This document shows, piece by piece, positions 18,587-26,590 of a stretch of 38,642 nt of DNA. Source of the stretch: Pedobacter sp. (lineage in GTDB: Bacteria; Bacteroidota; Bacteroidia; Sphingobacteriales; Sphingobacteriaceae); contig JACMOW010000173.1 of assembly GCA_014377775.1 (NCBI GenBank), positions 1 through 38,642 on the forward strand, given 5' to 3'. Position 1 is the stretch's first letter; the number at the start of each line of letters is the position of its first letter. The notes beneath the pieces were generated by a model. That model worked only from the letters and a program-made list of their open reading frames with translations, searched no databases and was not told the origin of the DNA. The position numbers were made by a program, and so were the translations under genes.

Positions 18587-20008
18587 ATGAATTTTTTTTT
18601 TAAATACTCAATAATTTTACTAGGCTTAACTACTCCAGTTTTAGCACAAGATAGTTTGGATTTTACACAGAAGGTAGCGGTTCGTAAAGTATTAAAAAAT
18701 TCGTCTGTAAATGCTTCATTTACGCCTTATGGAGAATTTTCTACACGTACATTGGCCAGTTTAAGTGGGTTTAAAACAAAAAAAGTTAAAACGAGTTTGT
18801 ATGGCGGTCGATTAGATAAAAAAGAGAAAGCCACAGGGTTTTATTACACTAAAAAAATTAATGGGCGTTGGTGGGCTATTGATCCCGATGGGTATTATTT
18901 TATTCATAATGCGATGAATGCGTTGAGTATGGGTAACTCTGATCGTAATAAAGCTGCATTTGCTACGCTTTATGGCACTGAAATCAGTTGGATCACCAAA
19001 ACCCAGCGAATGCTTAAAAATAATGGCTTCAATGGTACAGGTGCATGGTCTAATACTAAAGTGCTTACCCAATCGCCTTTACAAAAAACCAAGCCTTTGG
19101 CTTATACCATTAACCTCGATTTTATGAGTGCCTATGGAGATAAAAGAGGGGGTACCTATCAAGTTCCCGGACATAAGGGCTATCCAAACAACGTAATTTT
19201 TGTTTTCGATCTTGATTTTGAAACTTTCGCCGATCAACATGCTAAGAAATTGATGGCAAATCAGAACGATCCAAATTTGTTCGGTTACTTTTCGGACAAC
19301 GAAATGCCTTTAGGTATTAAAAACTTAGATGGCTACCTCACTTTACCAAATCAGGAAGACCCGGGTTATTTGGTGGCAAAAAAATGGATAGATGAGAGAG
19401 GTATAAAATCTAATGCTATTACCGATACCGATAGATTGGCTTTTTTAAGTATAGTTGCTGAAAAATATTTTTCCATTGTTGCAAAAGCAATAAAAAAATA
19501 CGACCCTAATCATATGTATTTGGGCTGTAGATTTCATGGTCAACAAGGTAATTTGGCCGAGCTATGGAAAGTTGGTGGGAAATATATTGATGCCATTTCC
19601 ATGAATTATTATAACGCGTGGACACCAGACCAAAAGCTGATGGCAAAATGGGAAAGCTGGTCGGGCAAACCTTTTATTATCACCGAATGGTATGTAAAAG
19701 GAGATGACTCAGGTTTAGAAAATACTGCAGGCGCAGGTTGGGTAGTTAAAACTCAGTTAGACAGAGGGTTATTTTATCAGAACTTTACCTTAAGTTTAAT
19801 TGAATCGAAGAATTGTGTGGGTTGGCATTGGTTTAAATATATGGATAACGACCCTTTACAAAAAGGGGCTGAACCCTCTAATACGAATGCAAATAAGGGG
19901 GTGACTAACAATAATTACGAACTATATACTCCATTAATGGACAAGATGAAAGCGTTAAATTTTCAAATGTATCCCCTAACTGATTTTTTCGATAAGAAGA
20001 AGAAATGA
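18587..20008 (+). CDS. exported clan-A glycoside hydrolase, beta-agarase-like
   Basis: 473 residues. Signal peptide about 1-20 (ending PVLAQ). The segment NGRWWAIDPDGYYFIHNAMNA followed by a TIM barrel resembles proteins annotated as beta-agarase (GH50-like). The likely acid/base is E239 in GYFSDNEMP and the nucleophile E367 in FIITEWYVKGDDSG, both on predicted strand ends. The C-terminal part (CVGWHWFKYMDNDP) is also typical of the group. No sulfatase, galactosidase or anhydrogalactose gene accompanies it, so agar is an unlikely substrate; it may cleave a glucuronate-linked backbone. Six nt separate it from GH88. The family is only moderately certain and the linkage unknown. Confidence 0.75.
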   Translation: MNFFFKYSIILLGLTTPVLAQDSLDFTQKVAVRKVLKNSSVNASFTPYGEFSTRTLASLSGFKTKKVKTSLYGGRLDKKEKATGFYYTKKINGRWWAIDPDGYYFIHNAMNALSMGNSDRNKAAFATLYGTEISWITKTQRMLKNNGFNGTGAWSNTKVLTQSPLQKTKPLAYTINLDFMSAYGDKRGGTYQVPGHKGYPNNVIFVFDLDFETFADQHAKKLMANQNDPNLFGYFSDNEMPLGIKNLDGYLTLPNQEDPGYLVAKKWIDERGIKSNAITDTDRLAFLSIVAEKYFSIVAKAIKKYDPNHMYLGCRFHGQQGNLAELWKVGGKYIDAISMNYYNAWTPDQKLMAKWESWSGKPFIITEWYVKGDDSGLENTAGAGWVVKTQLDRGLFYQNFTLSLIESKNCVGWHWFKYMDNDPLQKGAEPSNTNANKGVTNNNYELYTPLMDKMKALNFQMYPLTDFFDKKKK

Positions 20009-20155
20009 GATCATGCCTAAATTTATCTTATAACGGAAGAAACAATGAGGGTTATGCACCCAATGGAATGCCCTCGAGGCCCGGGGATGATAAATTATGT
20101 TGTCTGATGACAAAGTAGCCTCGGGATGATAAGAAATACACTATAAATAAGAAAT
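20009..20155. repeat. intergenic gap with degenerate GTCATCCC-type repeat
   Basis: This gap interrupts an otherwise tight operon. GGGATGATAA occurs at 20084-20093 and again at 20123-20132, each preceded by a CTCG-containing stretch; read on the minus strand these are TTATCATCCC units like the intergenic GTCATCCCGAG repeats common in Bacteroidota. A small hairpin TTGTC-TGAT-GACAA lies at 20100-20113. No promoter is evident before the GH10 gene. Confidence 0.4.
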
Positions 20156-21226
20156 ATGAAAATATACCAAAACCTAACTCTGGCGCTCTTCTTGAGCTTC
20201 TCTTTAGGTTGCGCCAAAAAGGAACAAACCGCTATTAACCCTCCATTGGTTCCCTCGCCAACGACAACAGGTTCGTTAAAAGACATGCCTTTTCCTTTCG
20301 GAGCGGCGGTTAATGTGTCGTTACTGCGAAACAATGTACAATATAAAGAATTGGTAATCAAAGAATTTAGTAGCATCACTGCCGAAAATGCAATGAAATT
20401 TAACGCATTGCATCCTTCAGAAACCACGTATAGTTATACAGATGCTGATGAAATCGTAGCTTTAGCACAAGCAAATGGTAAGCGCGTTCATGGTCATACC
20501 TTAAACTGGTATAAATCGCTCCCTACATGGGTAACCAATTTTCAGGGCGATACCCAAGCATGGGAAAATTTATTAAAAATGCATATCCAAACTGTAGTTG
20601 GTCATTTTAAAGGTAAAGTGGCATCGTGGGACGTAGTAAACGAGGCATTCGAAGACGATGGTACGTATCGCAATAGCATTTGGGTGCAAAAATTAGGTGC
20701 CGATTATATTGCACGTGCTTTTCAATACGCTAATCAAGCCGATCCAGATGCATTGTTGTTTTATAATGATTACGGACACGAGTACAATGCGATAAAACGT
20801 ACTGCCATATTAAATTTGGTGAACAACTTAAAAAGTAGAGGTATACCTATCCATGGTGTGGGCATGCAAATGCATACACGTTATAATCAAACTGATGCAA
20901 ACATTACTTCAGCAATTACTTCAGTTGCTGCCACAGGATTAAAAGTTCACATCTCAGAATTGGACGTTGTGCTAAATCCAGATAACGTAGCTACTTTAAG
21001 TTACACCACAAGCTTAGCCGATCTGCAAGCAGCGAAGTATAAATCTATCGTAAAAACCTATTACAGTATTCCGAAAGCCCAGCAATTTGGAATAACTACT
21101 TGGAATGTAACCGATGCTGATAGTTGGATTCCCACAACATATAGCAGACCAGATTGGCCGCTTCCATTCGACCGTAATTATGTACGTAAAGCGGCTTATC
21201 AAGGAATATTGGATGGGGTTAAGTAA
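20156..21226 (+). CDS. GH10 endo-beta-1,4-xylanase-like lipoprotein
   Basis: 356 residues. Lipobox SFSLGC with lipidation at C19. A complete GH10 barrel: ENAMKF (conserved substrate lysine), VHGHTLNWYKSLPTWV, acid/base E163 in WDVVNEAFED, nucleophile E268 in HISELDVV, and TWNVTDADSWIP near the C-terminus. One deviation: the usual HTLVWH has Y in place of the second histidine. It should cut beta-1,4-linked xylose (or a mixed backbone) at the surface or periplasmic membrane face. No alpha-glucuronidase, GH43 or acetyl esterase accompanies it, so this is not a full glucuronoxylan set. It follows the agarase-like gene by 147 nt and may belong to the same transcript. Confidence 0.92.
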   Translation: MKIYQNLTLALFLSFSLGCAKKEQTAINPPLVPSPTTTGSLKDMPFPFGAAVNVSLLRNNVQYKELVIKEFSSITAENAMKFNALHPSETTYSYTDADEIVALAQANGKRVHGHTLNWYKSLPTWVTNFQGDTQAWENLLKMHIQTVVGHFKGKVASWDVVNEAFEDDGTYRNSIWVQKLGADYIARAFQYANQADPDALLFYNDYGHEYNAIKRTAILNLVNNLKSRGIPIHGVGMQMHTRYNQTDANITSAITSVAATGLKVHISELDVVLNPDNVATLSYTTSLADLQAAKYKSIVKTYYSIPKAQQFGITTWNVTDADSWIPTTYSRPDWPLPFDRNYVRKAAYQGILDGVK

Positions 21227-21239
21227 GGTTCATAGGTTG

Positions 21240-21395
21240 TGGGGTTCGATGCATAATCAATTAGTTAAAAATAACCTTTGCGCTTTTTGTGTGCTTTGCG
21301 GTTAAAAAGTATTGAACCATTAAGGGGTTTAGGGTAAAACACAAAAGACTTATACTTTCTAAGCTGCCTTAAACTGTAAAAACAAAAACCTTAAC
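21240..21395. repeat. CTTTGCG-type intergenic repeat before GH3
   Basis: The gap between the GH10 and GH3 genes carries CCTTTGCGC..TGTGTGCTTTGCGGTTAAAA at about 21270-21307, with two CTTTGCG units, then AACCATTAAGGGG and later ACACAAAAG, which pair imperfectly with the first half. AAACCTTAACGGGTTAA follows. It looks like a decaying intergenic palindromic element of the kind scattered through Bacteroidota genomes. No clear promoter or terminator seen. Confidence 0.45.
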
Positions 21396-21412
21396 GGGTT
21401 AAAAAACAATTT

Positions 21413-23632
21413 ATGAAGAAAATTAACAGCCTCATCCTAATTTTAAGCCTCGGATTGGCATCAAGCGTTAGCGCACAAAAGAAAACCATCGATCAACGCG
21501 TAGATTCGGTAATGAAACTCATGACCTTGAAAGAGAAAGTTGGCCAACTGAATCAATATTCGGGCAGGGAAGTAACAGGCCCATCGAGCGATCGTAAAAA
21601 CTATCTCTTAAATGACATTAAAAATGGCATGGTAGGGTCAATGTTAAATGTAAAAGGGGTGAAGGATACCCGCGAAATTCAAGCAATTGCACTGCAATCG
21701 CGCTTAAAAATTCCGATGTTATTTAGTTTAGATGTAATTCATGGTTATAAAACCGTTTTCCCTATCCCTTTGGCCGAGTCGGCCTCGTGGGATATTGATG
21801 CCATTCGCGCTACGGCACATGTTGCAGCAGCAGAAGCGGCGGCTTCGGGCATTCATTGGACATTTGCCCCCATGGTTGACATTGCCCGCGATCCACGATG
21901 GGGTAGAGTAATGGAAGGAGCCGGTGAGGATACATATTTAGGTTCAGTTATCGCAAGAGCACGTGTTTTAGGCTTTCAGGGCAATAAACTAGGTGCGGTT
22001 GACGGAATTATGGCTTGCGCTAAGCATTTTGCAGCTTATGGCGCCTCAATGGCTGGTAGAGACTATAACCCGGTTGATATGAGTGAACAGCAGTTACACG
22101 AAATCTACTTACCTCCTTTTAAGGCAGCAGCCGACGCGGGTGTAGCTACATTTATGAATTCGTTTAACACGCTAAATGGTATTCCTGCAACTGGAAATTC
22201 CTATTTACAGCGCGATATTTTGAAAGGCGCTTGGGGTTATAAAGGTTTTGTAGTGAGCGATTGGGGCTCGATAAAAGAAATGTTGCCTTGGGGATTTGCC
22301 ACTGATTTAAACGAAGCCGCGAAATTTGCCATTGAGGCGGGTAGCGATATGGACATGGAGAGCGAAGCTTACAAGAAAGAACTCGAGAGTTTAATTAAAA
22401 GCGGGAACGTAAATGTGAAGGTGGCAGACGATGCAGTGCGGAGAATTCTATACAAAAAGTTCGAATTGGGTTTGTTCGACGATCCATATAAATTCTCTGA
22501 TGAAAAACGGGAAGCGAAAGTAATGAACGACCCTTCGTATCAGAAAATTGCTTTAGCTGCGGCTCAAAAATCCATCGTTCTGCTTAAAAATAAGGCAAAT
22601 ATCTTGCCTTTGCAGAAAAGTATGCAACGAATTGCCTTAATTGGCCCGCTGGTAAATGCAAAAAGAGATCAGGCGGGTAGTTGGGTGGTTTATGCCGATA
22701 CGGCGAATATCGTGAGTGTGAACGAAGGCATGCGTGCTAAATTCGGCAATGCGCAATTTAGCTATTCCGAAGGCACTTCCATTACCGATACAAGCACGGT
22801 AGGTTTTAATATGGCCATTACCACCGCTAAAAATGCAGATGTAGTGGTAATGGTATTGGGCGAAAACTGGGACATGAGCGGCGAATCGAAGTCACGCACC
22901 GATATTAGTCTCCCTGGCAAGCAAGAAGAACTATTTAATGCCATTAAAGCAACAGGTAAGCCTGTAGTGGTGGTAATGATGGCAGGCCGACCGTTGGTTT
23001 TTAATAATATTGCCGATAAGGCCGATGCCATTGTGTATGCTTGGTTTTTAGGCGATCAAGGTGGGAATGCCATTGCCGATGTGTTAAGTGGCGATTATAA
23101 TCCGTCTGGCAAGTTGCCAATGAGTTTTCCGCGTAATGTGGGTCAAATTCCTATTTTTTATAATCATTATAATACGGGGCGACCAGTTACAAAATCTAAC
23201 GATATTCGCTATAAATCGGCCTATATCGATTCGCCAAACGATCCACGTTTTGCATTTGGCTATGGACTAAGCTACACTTCTTTTGCATACAGCGATTTAA
23301 AATTAGCGCAGGCTAGCGTAATTAAAGGGCAGACGATGAAGTTAAGTTTTACATTAACCAATACAGGTAAAGTAACTGGAGAAGAGGTAGCTCAATTGTA
23401 TATTCAAGATAAAGTAGCTTCGCTGGTGAGGCCCGTAAAAGAATTAAAAGATTTTGCCAAGGTGAAGTTAAATTCAGGCGAAAGTAAAGTAATCAACTTT
23501 GAATTAACACCTGCTAAATTAGCTTTCTATAAAGAAAAATTTGGGTGGATTACTGAGCCAGGAATATTTAAAGTAATGATTGGCGGATCTTCTGACGAGA
23601 TTAAGCTAGAAGGGGATTTTAAATTACGCTAA
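21413..23632 (+). CDS. bglX: GH3 beta-glucosidase (BglX-like), periplasmic
   Basis: 739 residues, close to E. coli BglX. Signal peptide about 1-21 (ending SVSAQ). N-terminal barrel with SLDVIHGYKTVFPIPL, FAPMVDIARDPRWGR, and MACAKHFAAYG; the nucleophile is D283 in VVSDWGS. The second alpha/beta sandwich holds GENWDMSGESKSRTDISLPG with the probable acid/base glutamate, followed by a C-terminal fibronectin-III-like domain (TLTNTGKVTGEEVAQLYI). It releases terminal beta-linked glucose or xylose from short oligosaccharides; GH3 members of this shape include both glucosidases and xylosidases. Same strand as the PUL, 186 nt after GH10, with the repeat element in between, so it may have its own promoter. 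Confidence 0.93.
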   Translation: MKKINSLILILSLGLASSVSAQKKTIDQRVDSVMKLMTLKEKVGQLNQYSGREVTGPSSDRKNYLLNDIKNGMVGSMLNVKGVKDTREIQAIALQSRLKIPMLFSLDVIHGYKTVFPIPLAESASWDIDAIRATAHVAAAEAAASGIHWTFAPMVDIARDPRWGRVMEGAGEDTYLGSVIARARVLGFQGNKLGAVDGIMACAKHFAAYGASMAGRDYNPVDMSEQQLHEIYLPPFKAAADAGVATFMNSFNTLNGIPATGNSYLQRDILKGAWGYKGFVVSDWGSIKEMLPWGFATDLNEAAKFAIEAGSDMDMESEAYKKELESLIKSGNVNVKVADDAVRRILYKKFELGLFDDPYKFSDEKREAKVMNDPSYQKIALAAAQKSIVLLKNKANILPLQKSMQRIALIGPLVNAKRDQAGSWVVYADTANIVSVNEGMRAKFGNAQFSYSEGTSITDTSTVGFNMAITTAKNADVVVMVLGENWDMSGESKSRTDISLPGKQEELFNAIKATGKPVVVVMMAGRPLVFNNIADKADAIVYAWFLGDQGGNAIADVLSGDYNPSGKLPMSFPRNVGQIPIFYNHYNTGRPVTKSNDIRYKSAYIDSPNDPRFAFGYGLSYTSFAYSDLKLAQASVIKGQTMKLSFTLTNTGKVTGEEVAQLYIQDKVASLVRPVKELKDFAKVKLNSGESKVINFELTPAKLAFYKEKFGWITEPGIFKVMIGGSSDEIKLEGDFKLR

Positions 23633-23644
23633 CGTTTACGTAAC

Positions 23645-23652
23645 TATTTTTG
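23645..23652 (+). promoter_or_regulatory. candidate -7 box before uxuA
   Basis: TATTTTTG matches TAnnTTTG exactly, in the 100-nt gap between GH3 and uxuA, leaving a leader of about 75 nt. No good -33 element is visible, so confidence is low. Confidence 0.3.
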
Positions 23653-23732
23653 TGTGAATTTTATTTTTCAGCTATCTTAGGCGATGCTTATTTAAGCACT
23701 CTGTTTTGATACTAAATACTTGATACTGAAAA

Positions 23733-24896
23733 ATGAATAAACTCGAACAAACTTGGCGCTGGTATGGCCCGATAGATCCGGTAAGCCTACAAGATGTTAA
23801 GCAATCAGGTGCTACAGGCATTGTAAGTGCTTTACACTATATTCCACACGGCGATGTATGGCCACTGGCTGATATCAAAGAACGCAAAGCCATTATCGAA
23901 GCGGCGGGTTTAACTTGGTCGGTAGTAGAAAGTGTGCCTGTGCACGAAGCGATTAAAACCCGTAGGGCAGATGCTGAAAAGTATTTAGAAAATTACAATG
24001 TTTCCTTAAAGAATTTGGCCGAATGCGGTTTAAAAACCATCTGTTATAATTTTATGCCAGTATTAGACTGGACTCGTACGCAGTTAGATTTAACCATGAC
24101 CGATGGTTCTAAAGCCTTGTATTTTAACTGGACGGATTTAGCCATCTTCGATCTTTATATTTTTAAACGCGAAGGAGCGGCTGCCGATTATGATGCCAAT
24201 ATTTTAGCAAAGGCTGAGGCGAAATTTGCGAAAATGACGGCTGAGGAGTTAAGCGAACTTCGTGTTAATATATTGATGGGCATTCCGAACGAAAAGGAAA
24301 TCGAAATTGAGACGTTACGCGCAAGCATAAACGAATATAAGGAGATTGGCAGAGAAGGATTAAAATCAAACTTAGCGTGGTTTTTAAATGGTATTGCCAA
24401 AACCTGTACCTCGAACGGTATCAAAATGACCATTCATCCCGACGATCCACCTTACTCTATTTTAGGGTTGCCGCGTATTGCGAGTACAAAATCCGATTTA
24501 GTTGATATTTTACGAAGCGTAGATCAGGAATTTAATGGTATTTGCTATTGCACAGGTTCTTTAGGGGCTGGAATGGATAATAATCTAGTCGAAATTTTTG
24601 AAGCGGTGAAAGAACGAGTTTATTTTCTGCATTTGAGGAATGTAACGAAAGACGAAGAAGGTAATTTCTACGAGGCAGATCACTTAGGTGGTGATGTGAA
24701 TATGTATGAGGTGATGAAGGTAGTAACATCCGAAAATGCAAAGCGATCAACGCCAATGCCTTTCCGACCAGATCATGGCCATCAAATGCTTGATGATTTG
24801 AATAAAGTAACCAATCCGGGTTATTCGGCTATTGGTCGGTTACGCGGCTTGGCCGAGTTAAGAGGTTTGGAGATTGGGGTAACGGGGAATTACTAG
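23733..24896 (+). CDS. uxuA: mannonate dehydratase
   Basis: 387 residues (E. coli UxuA 394), cytoplasmic. Characteristic stretches: start EQTWRWYGPIDPVSL, SALHYIPHGDVWP, CYNFMPVLDWTRT, KMTIHPDDPPYSILGLPRI, GICYCTGSLGAG, and the closing MPFRPDHGHQML. The H, C and D residues in these segments bind the catalytic metal. It dehydrates D-mannonate to 2-keto-3-deoxygluconate in the glucuronate pathway (UxaC, UxuB, UxuA, KdgK, Eda). UxaC and UxuB are not in the window and must be elsewhere. Its place at the end of the PUL is the strongest sign that the glycan supplies glucuronate. Confidence 0.96.
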   Translation: MNKLEQTWRWYGPIDPVSLQDVKQSGATGIVSALHYIPHGDVWPLADIKERKAIIEAAGLTWSVVESVPVHEAIKTRRADAEKYLENYNVSLKNLAECGLKTICYNFMPVLDWTRTQLDLTMTDGSKALYFNWTDLAIFDLYIFKREGAAADYDANILAKAEAKFAKMTAEELSELRVNILMGIPNEKEIEIETLRASINEYKEIGREGLKSNLAWFLNGIAKTCTSNGIKMTIHPDDPPYSILGLPRIASTKSDLVDILRSVDQEFNGICYCTGSLGAGMDNNLVEIFEAVKERVYFLHLRNVTKDEEGNFYEADHLGGDVNMYEVMKVVTSENAKRSTPMPFRPDHGHQMLDDLNKVTNPGYSAIGRLRGLAELRGLEIGVTGNY

Positions 24897-24939
24897 TAAC
24901 ATTTTTCAAAAAATACTTCAAATATTACATTAGAAGTTA

Positions 24940-24947
24940 TATCTTTG
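24940..24947 (+). promoter_or_regulatory. -7 box of the tRNA-Arg promoter
   Basis: TATCTTTG is an exact TAnnTTTG match, about 48 nt before the mature tRNA 5' end. The following CAACG and spacing are usual for stable-RNA promoters of this phylum. A matching -33 TTG is not obvious. Confidence 0.55.
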
Positions 24948-24994
24948 CAACGTTAACAAAAAATGGTCATTTATGATCATTTCTTGTTTGATAC

Positions 24995-25068
24995 GCATCC
25001 ATAGCTCAGCTGGATAGAGCAACGGTTTTCTAAACCGTAGGTCATAGGTTCGAATCCTATTGGGTGTA
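24995..25068 (+). tRNA. tRNA-Arg (anticodon UCU)
   Basis: 74 nt with a full cloverleaf. The acceptor stem GCATCCA/TGGGTGT has five Watson-Crick and two G-U pairs; the D arm has GCTC/GAGC; the anticodon stem ACGGT/ACCGT encloses loop TTTCTAA, so the anticodon TCT is at 25029-25031; the T arm is ATAGG-TTCGAAT-CCTAT. The discriminator is A and CCA is not encoded. Reads AGA codons. Confidence 0.97.
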
Positions 25069-25079
25069 CTTTGAAGACT

Positions 25080-25106
25080 CGAGGGCATTTTTCGGCCCTC
25101 GTTTTT
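25080..25106 (+). terminator. intrinsic terminator of tRNA-Arg
   Basis: Stem CGAGGGC (25080-25086) pairs perfectly with GCCCTCG (25095-25101) across an 8-nt loop and is followed by TTTTT. It lies 11 nt beyond the tRNA. Confidence 0.9.
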
Positions 25107-25158
25107 GTTTTAAGATCCTACAACTCGTTGTTAATCTGATAAATAAGGTGCATTGCTT

Positions 25159-25549
25159 GGTTGTTTTTGTGGCTCGTAAAGCCTCATTCTAAAAAACTAG
25201 TTTTTCTGGAAATAAAAAATTTTTCTTTTTTTCTCAATATCTGCCTCTATGTACATCAGATACAGTTTTTTGAGGTTTTCAACCACATGGTAGATTAATC
25301 CACTCGCATTCGAATAATCACTCATTTTATGCTGGTTTTTTGCAAGGCCCGCCTCTAGTCTAATTAGGTTATCCTCTGCGTTTTTCTTCATTTTTTTAAA
25401 GTCATCAGACTCGATGTCGCCATTCAATAGCAATTCCCTCCCCTTTGTAATCTTGTTGTCCTGTCCCGTGATCTTGGAGATAATTTCCATTTTTTGCTTA
25501 AGGTCTTGTTGTTCCCCATCTCTAAAAAAAGTATATTCTCTGTGCTGTC
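25159..25549 (-). pseudogene. remnant of a large serine recombinase (C-terminal part)
   Basis: A minus-strand frame from 25547 down encodes REYTFFRDGEQQDL ... KGRELLLNGDIESDDF ... LIRLEAGLAK ... IEADIEKKRKIF, which resembles the coiled, C-terminal region of Bacteroidota serine recombinases. After KRKIF the frame ends with YFQKN-stop at 25197, but another frame continues as FPEKLVF, stop, NEALRATKTT (25159-25212), as expected for the family's tail (FPEKL). So there is a frameshift and a nonsense codon, and the catalytic N-terminal domain is missing: a TGA at 25548-25550 precedes the frame. It lies between tRNA-Arg and an SDR gene that looks foreign, so it is probably a relic of an integrated element. 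Homology is from memory of the family. Confidence 0.6.
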
Positions 25550-25603
25550 AAACATTTTGTGCTTTACTTCTGTTGAAAGGGAATATCACAATCTCATTTT
25601 ATC

Positions 25604-26590
25604 ATGGAAATAATAAAACCAATAGCTTTCCCATTAGCTAACAAGACCGTAGTGATTACTGGTGCATCTAGTGGAGTTGGTCTAGCAACCGCAGAAGTGT
25701 TCGCAAAAGCTGGTTGTAATCTGGTCCTGGCCTCAAGGGGCAAAGAGGCACTTGGTAAAGCGGTGGAGTGTTGCCAAGGTTTTGGAGCGATGACTTCTGG
25801 GATCCCAACGGATATGTCCGACTATGAGCAGGTACAGCACCTAGTTAATCAGGCTTTGATGCCAACTGGAAAAATTGATTTTTGGGTGAACAATGCTGGG
25901 GTGATGGCAAGCGGAAAGTTTGAGGAAATCCCGATAAAGGTCAGCCATCAGGTGGTAAAGACTAATCTTTTTGGCTATATGAATGCAGCACATTTGGTGA
26001 TTCCAATCTTCAAACAGCAGGGTTACGGTGTACTGATCAACAATGTTTCCATTGGCGGATTTATGCCAGCGCCCTACAGCGCGGTGTATTCGGCGACCAA
26101 GTTTGGGATCAAGGGTATGATGGAATGTTTGCAGGGAGAATTATCAGATGAACCCAATATCCATATCTGCAACCTTTATCCGCAGATCCAGCGGTCAACG
26201 GGCAACATGCATTCGGCAAAATATTCTGGGTTGGACTTTAAGATTCCGCCATTTGCGGCAGATCCCAGGGATACTGCCCAGCAGTTATTAAACTTGGCGC
26301 TAAGACCACAAAAGGACAAATTTCCGGATTTCACTTCCTGGGGTCTAAAAACCATGCATAGCCTGTTTCCTAAGGTACTGGTCAACATGGCTTCTGCTGG
26401 AATGCGCCTGCTAATGGAAATGAAAGATGGAGAACCGACCAGCGGTAACGTACTTGAGCCTTCAAAAGCTCCGCATGAAATCTATGGAGAAAGCTTGTTT
26501 CCTGTTCCATCTGGGAAAACCAAATTGGCGCTGGGTGTGGGATTGGTTTTAGGTATGGGACTTTTGCTGCTTTCTGGAAAGCGAGATTAG
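25604..26590 (+). CDS. short-chain dehydrogenase/reductase with C-terminal membrane anchor
   Basis: 328 residues. Rossmann fold with cofactor motif TGASSGVG (19-26), NNAG (96-99), and the catalytic triad S149, Y162 and K166 in YSATK. The region after the fold (about 225-300) is longer than in minimal SDRs, and residues about 305-325 (LALGVGLVLGMGLLLLSG) form a predicted membrane helix, so the enzyme is probably tethered with its domain in the cytoplasm. Arg45 after the second strand suggests NADP(H). The substrate is unknown. By eye its codons use more G and C at third positions than the neighbours, and a recombinase remnant lies just upstream; acquisition by transfer is likely. Confidence 0.88.
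   Translation: MEIIKPIAFPLANKTVVITGASSGVGLATAEVFAKAGCNLVLASRGKEALGKAVECCQGFGAMTSGIPTDMSDYEQVQHLVNQALMPTGKIDFWVNNAGVMASGKFEEIPIKVSHQVVKTNLFGYMNAAHLVIPIFKQQGYGVLINNVSIGGFMPAPYSAVYSATKFGIKGMMECLQGELSDEPNIHICNLYPQIQRSTGNMHSAKYSGLDFKIPPFAADPRDTAQQLLNLALRPQKDKFPDFTSWGLKTMHSLFPKVLVNMASAGMRLLMEMKDGEPTSGNVLEPSKAPHEIYGESLFPVPSGKTKLALGVGLVLGMGLLLLSGKRD

Noticed and set aside
20095..20427. 110-codon minus-strand open frame over the GH10 5' end
   Set aside because: Antisense to the GH10 signal peptide and N-terminal domain, no family resemblance.
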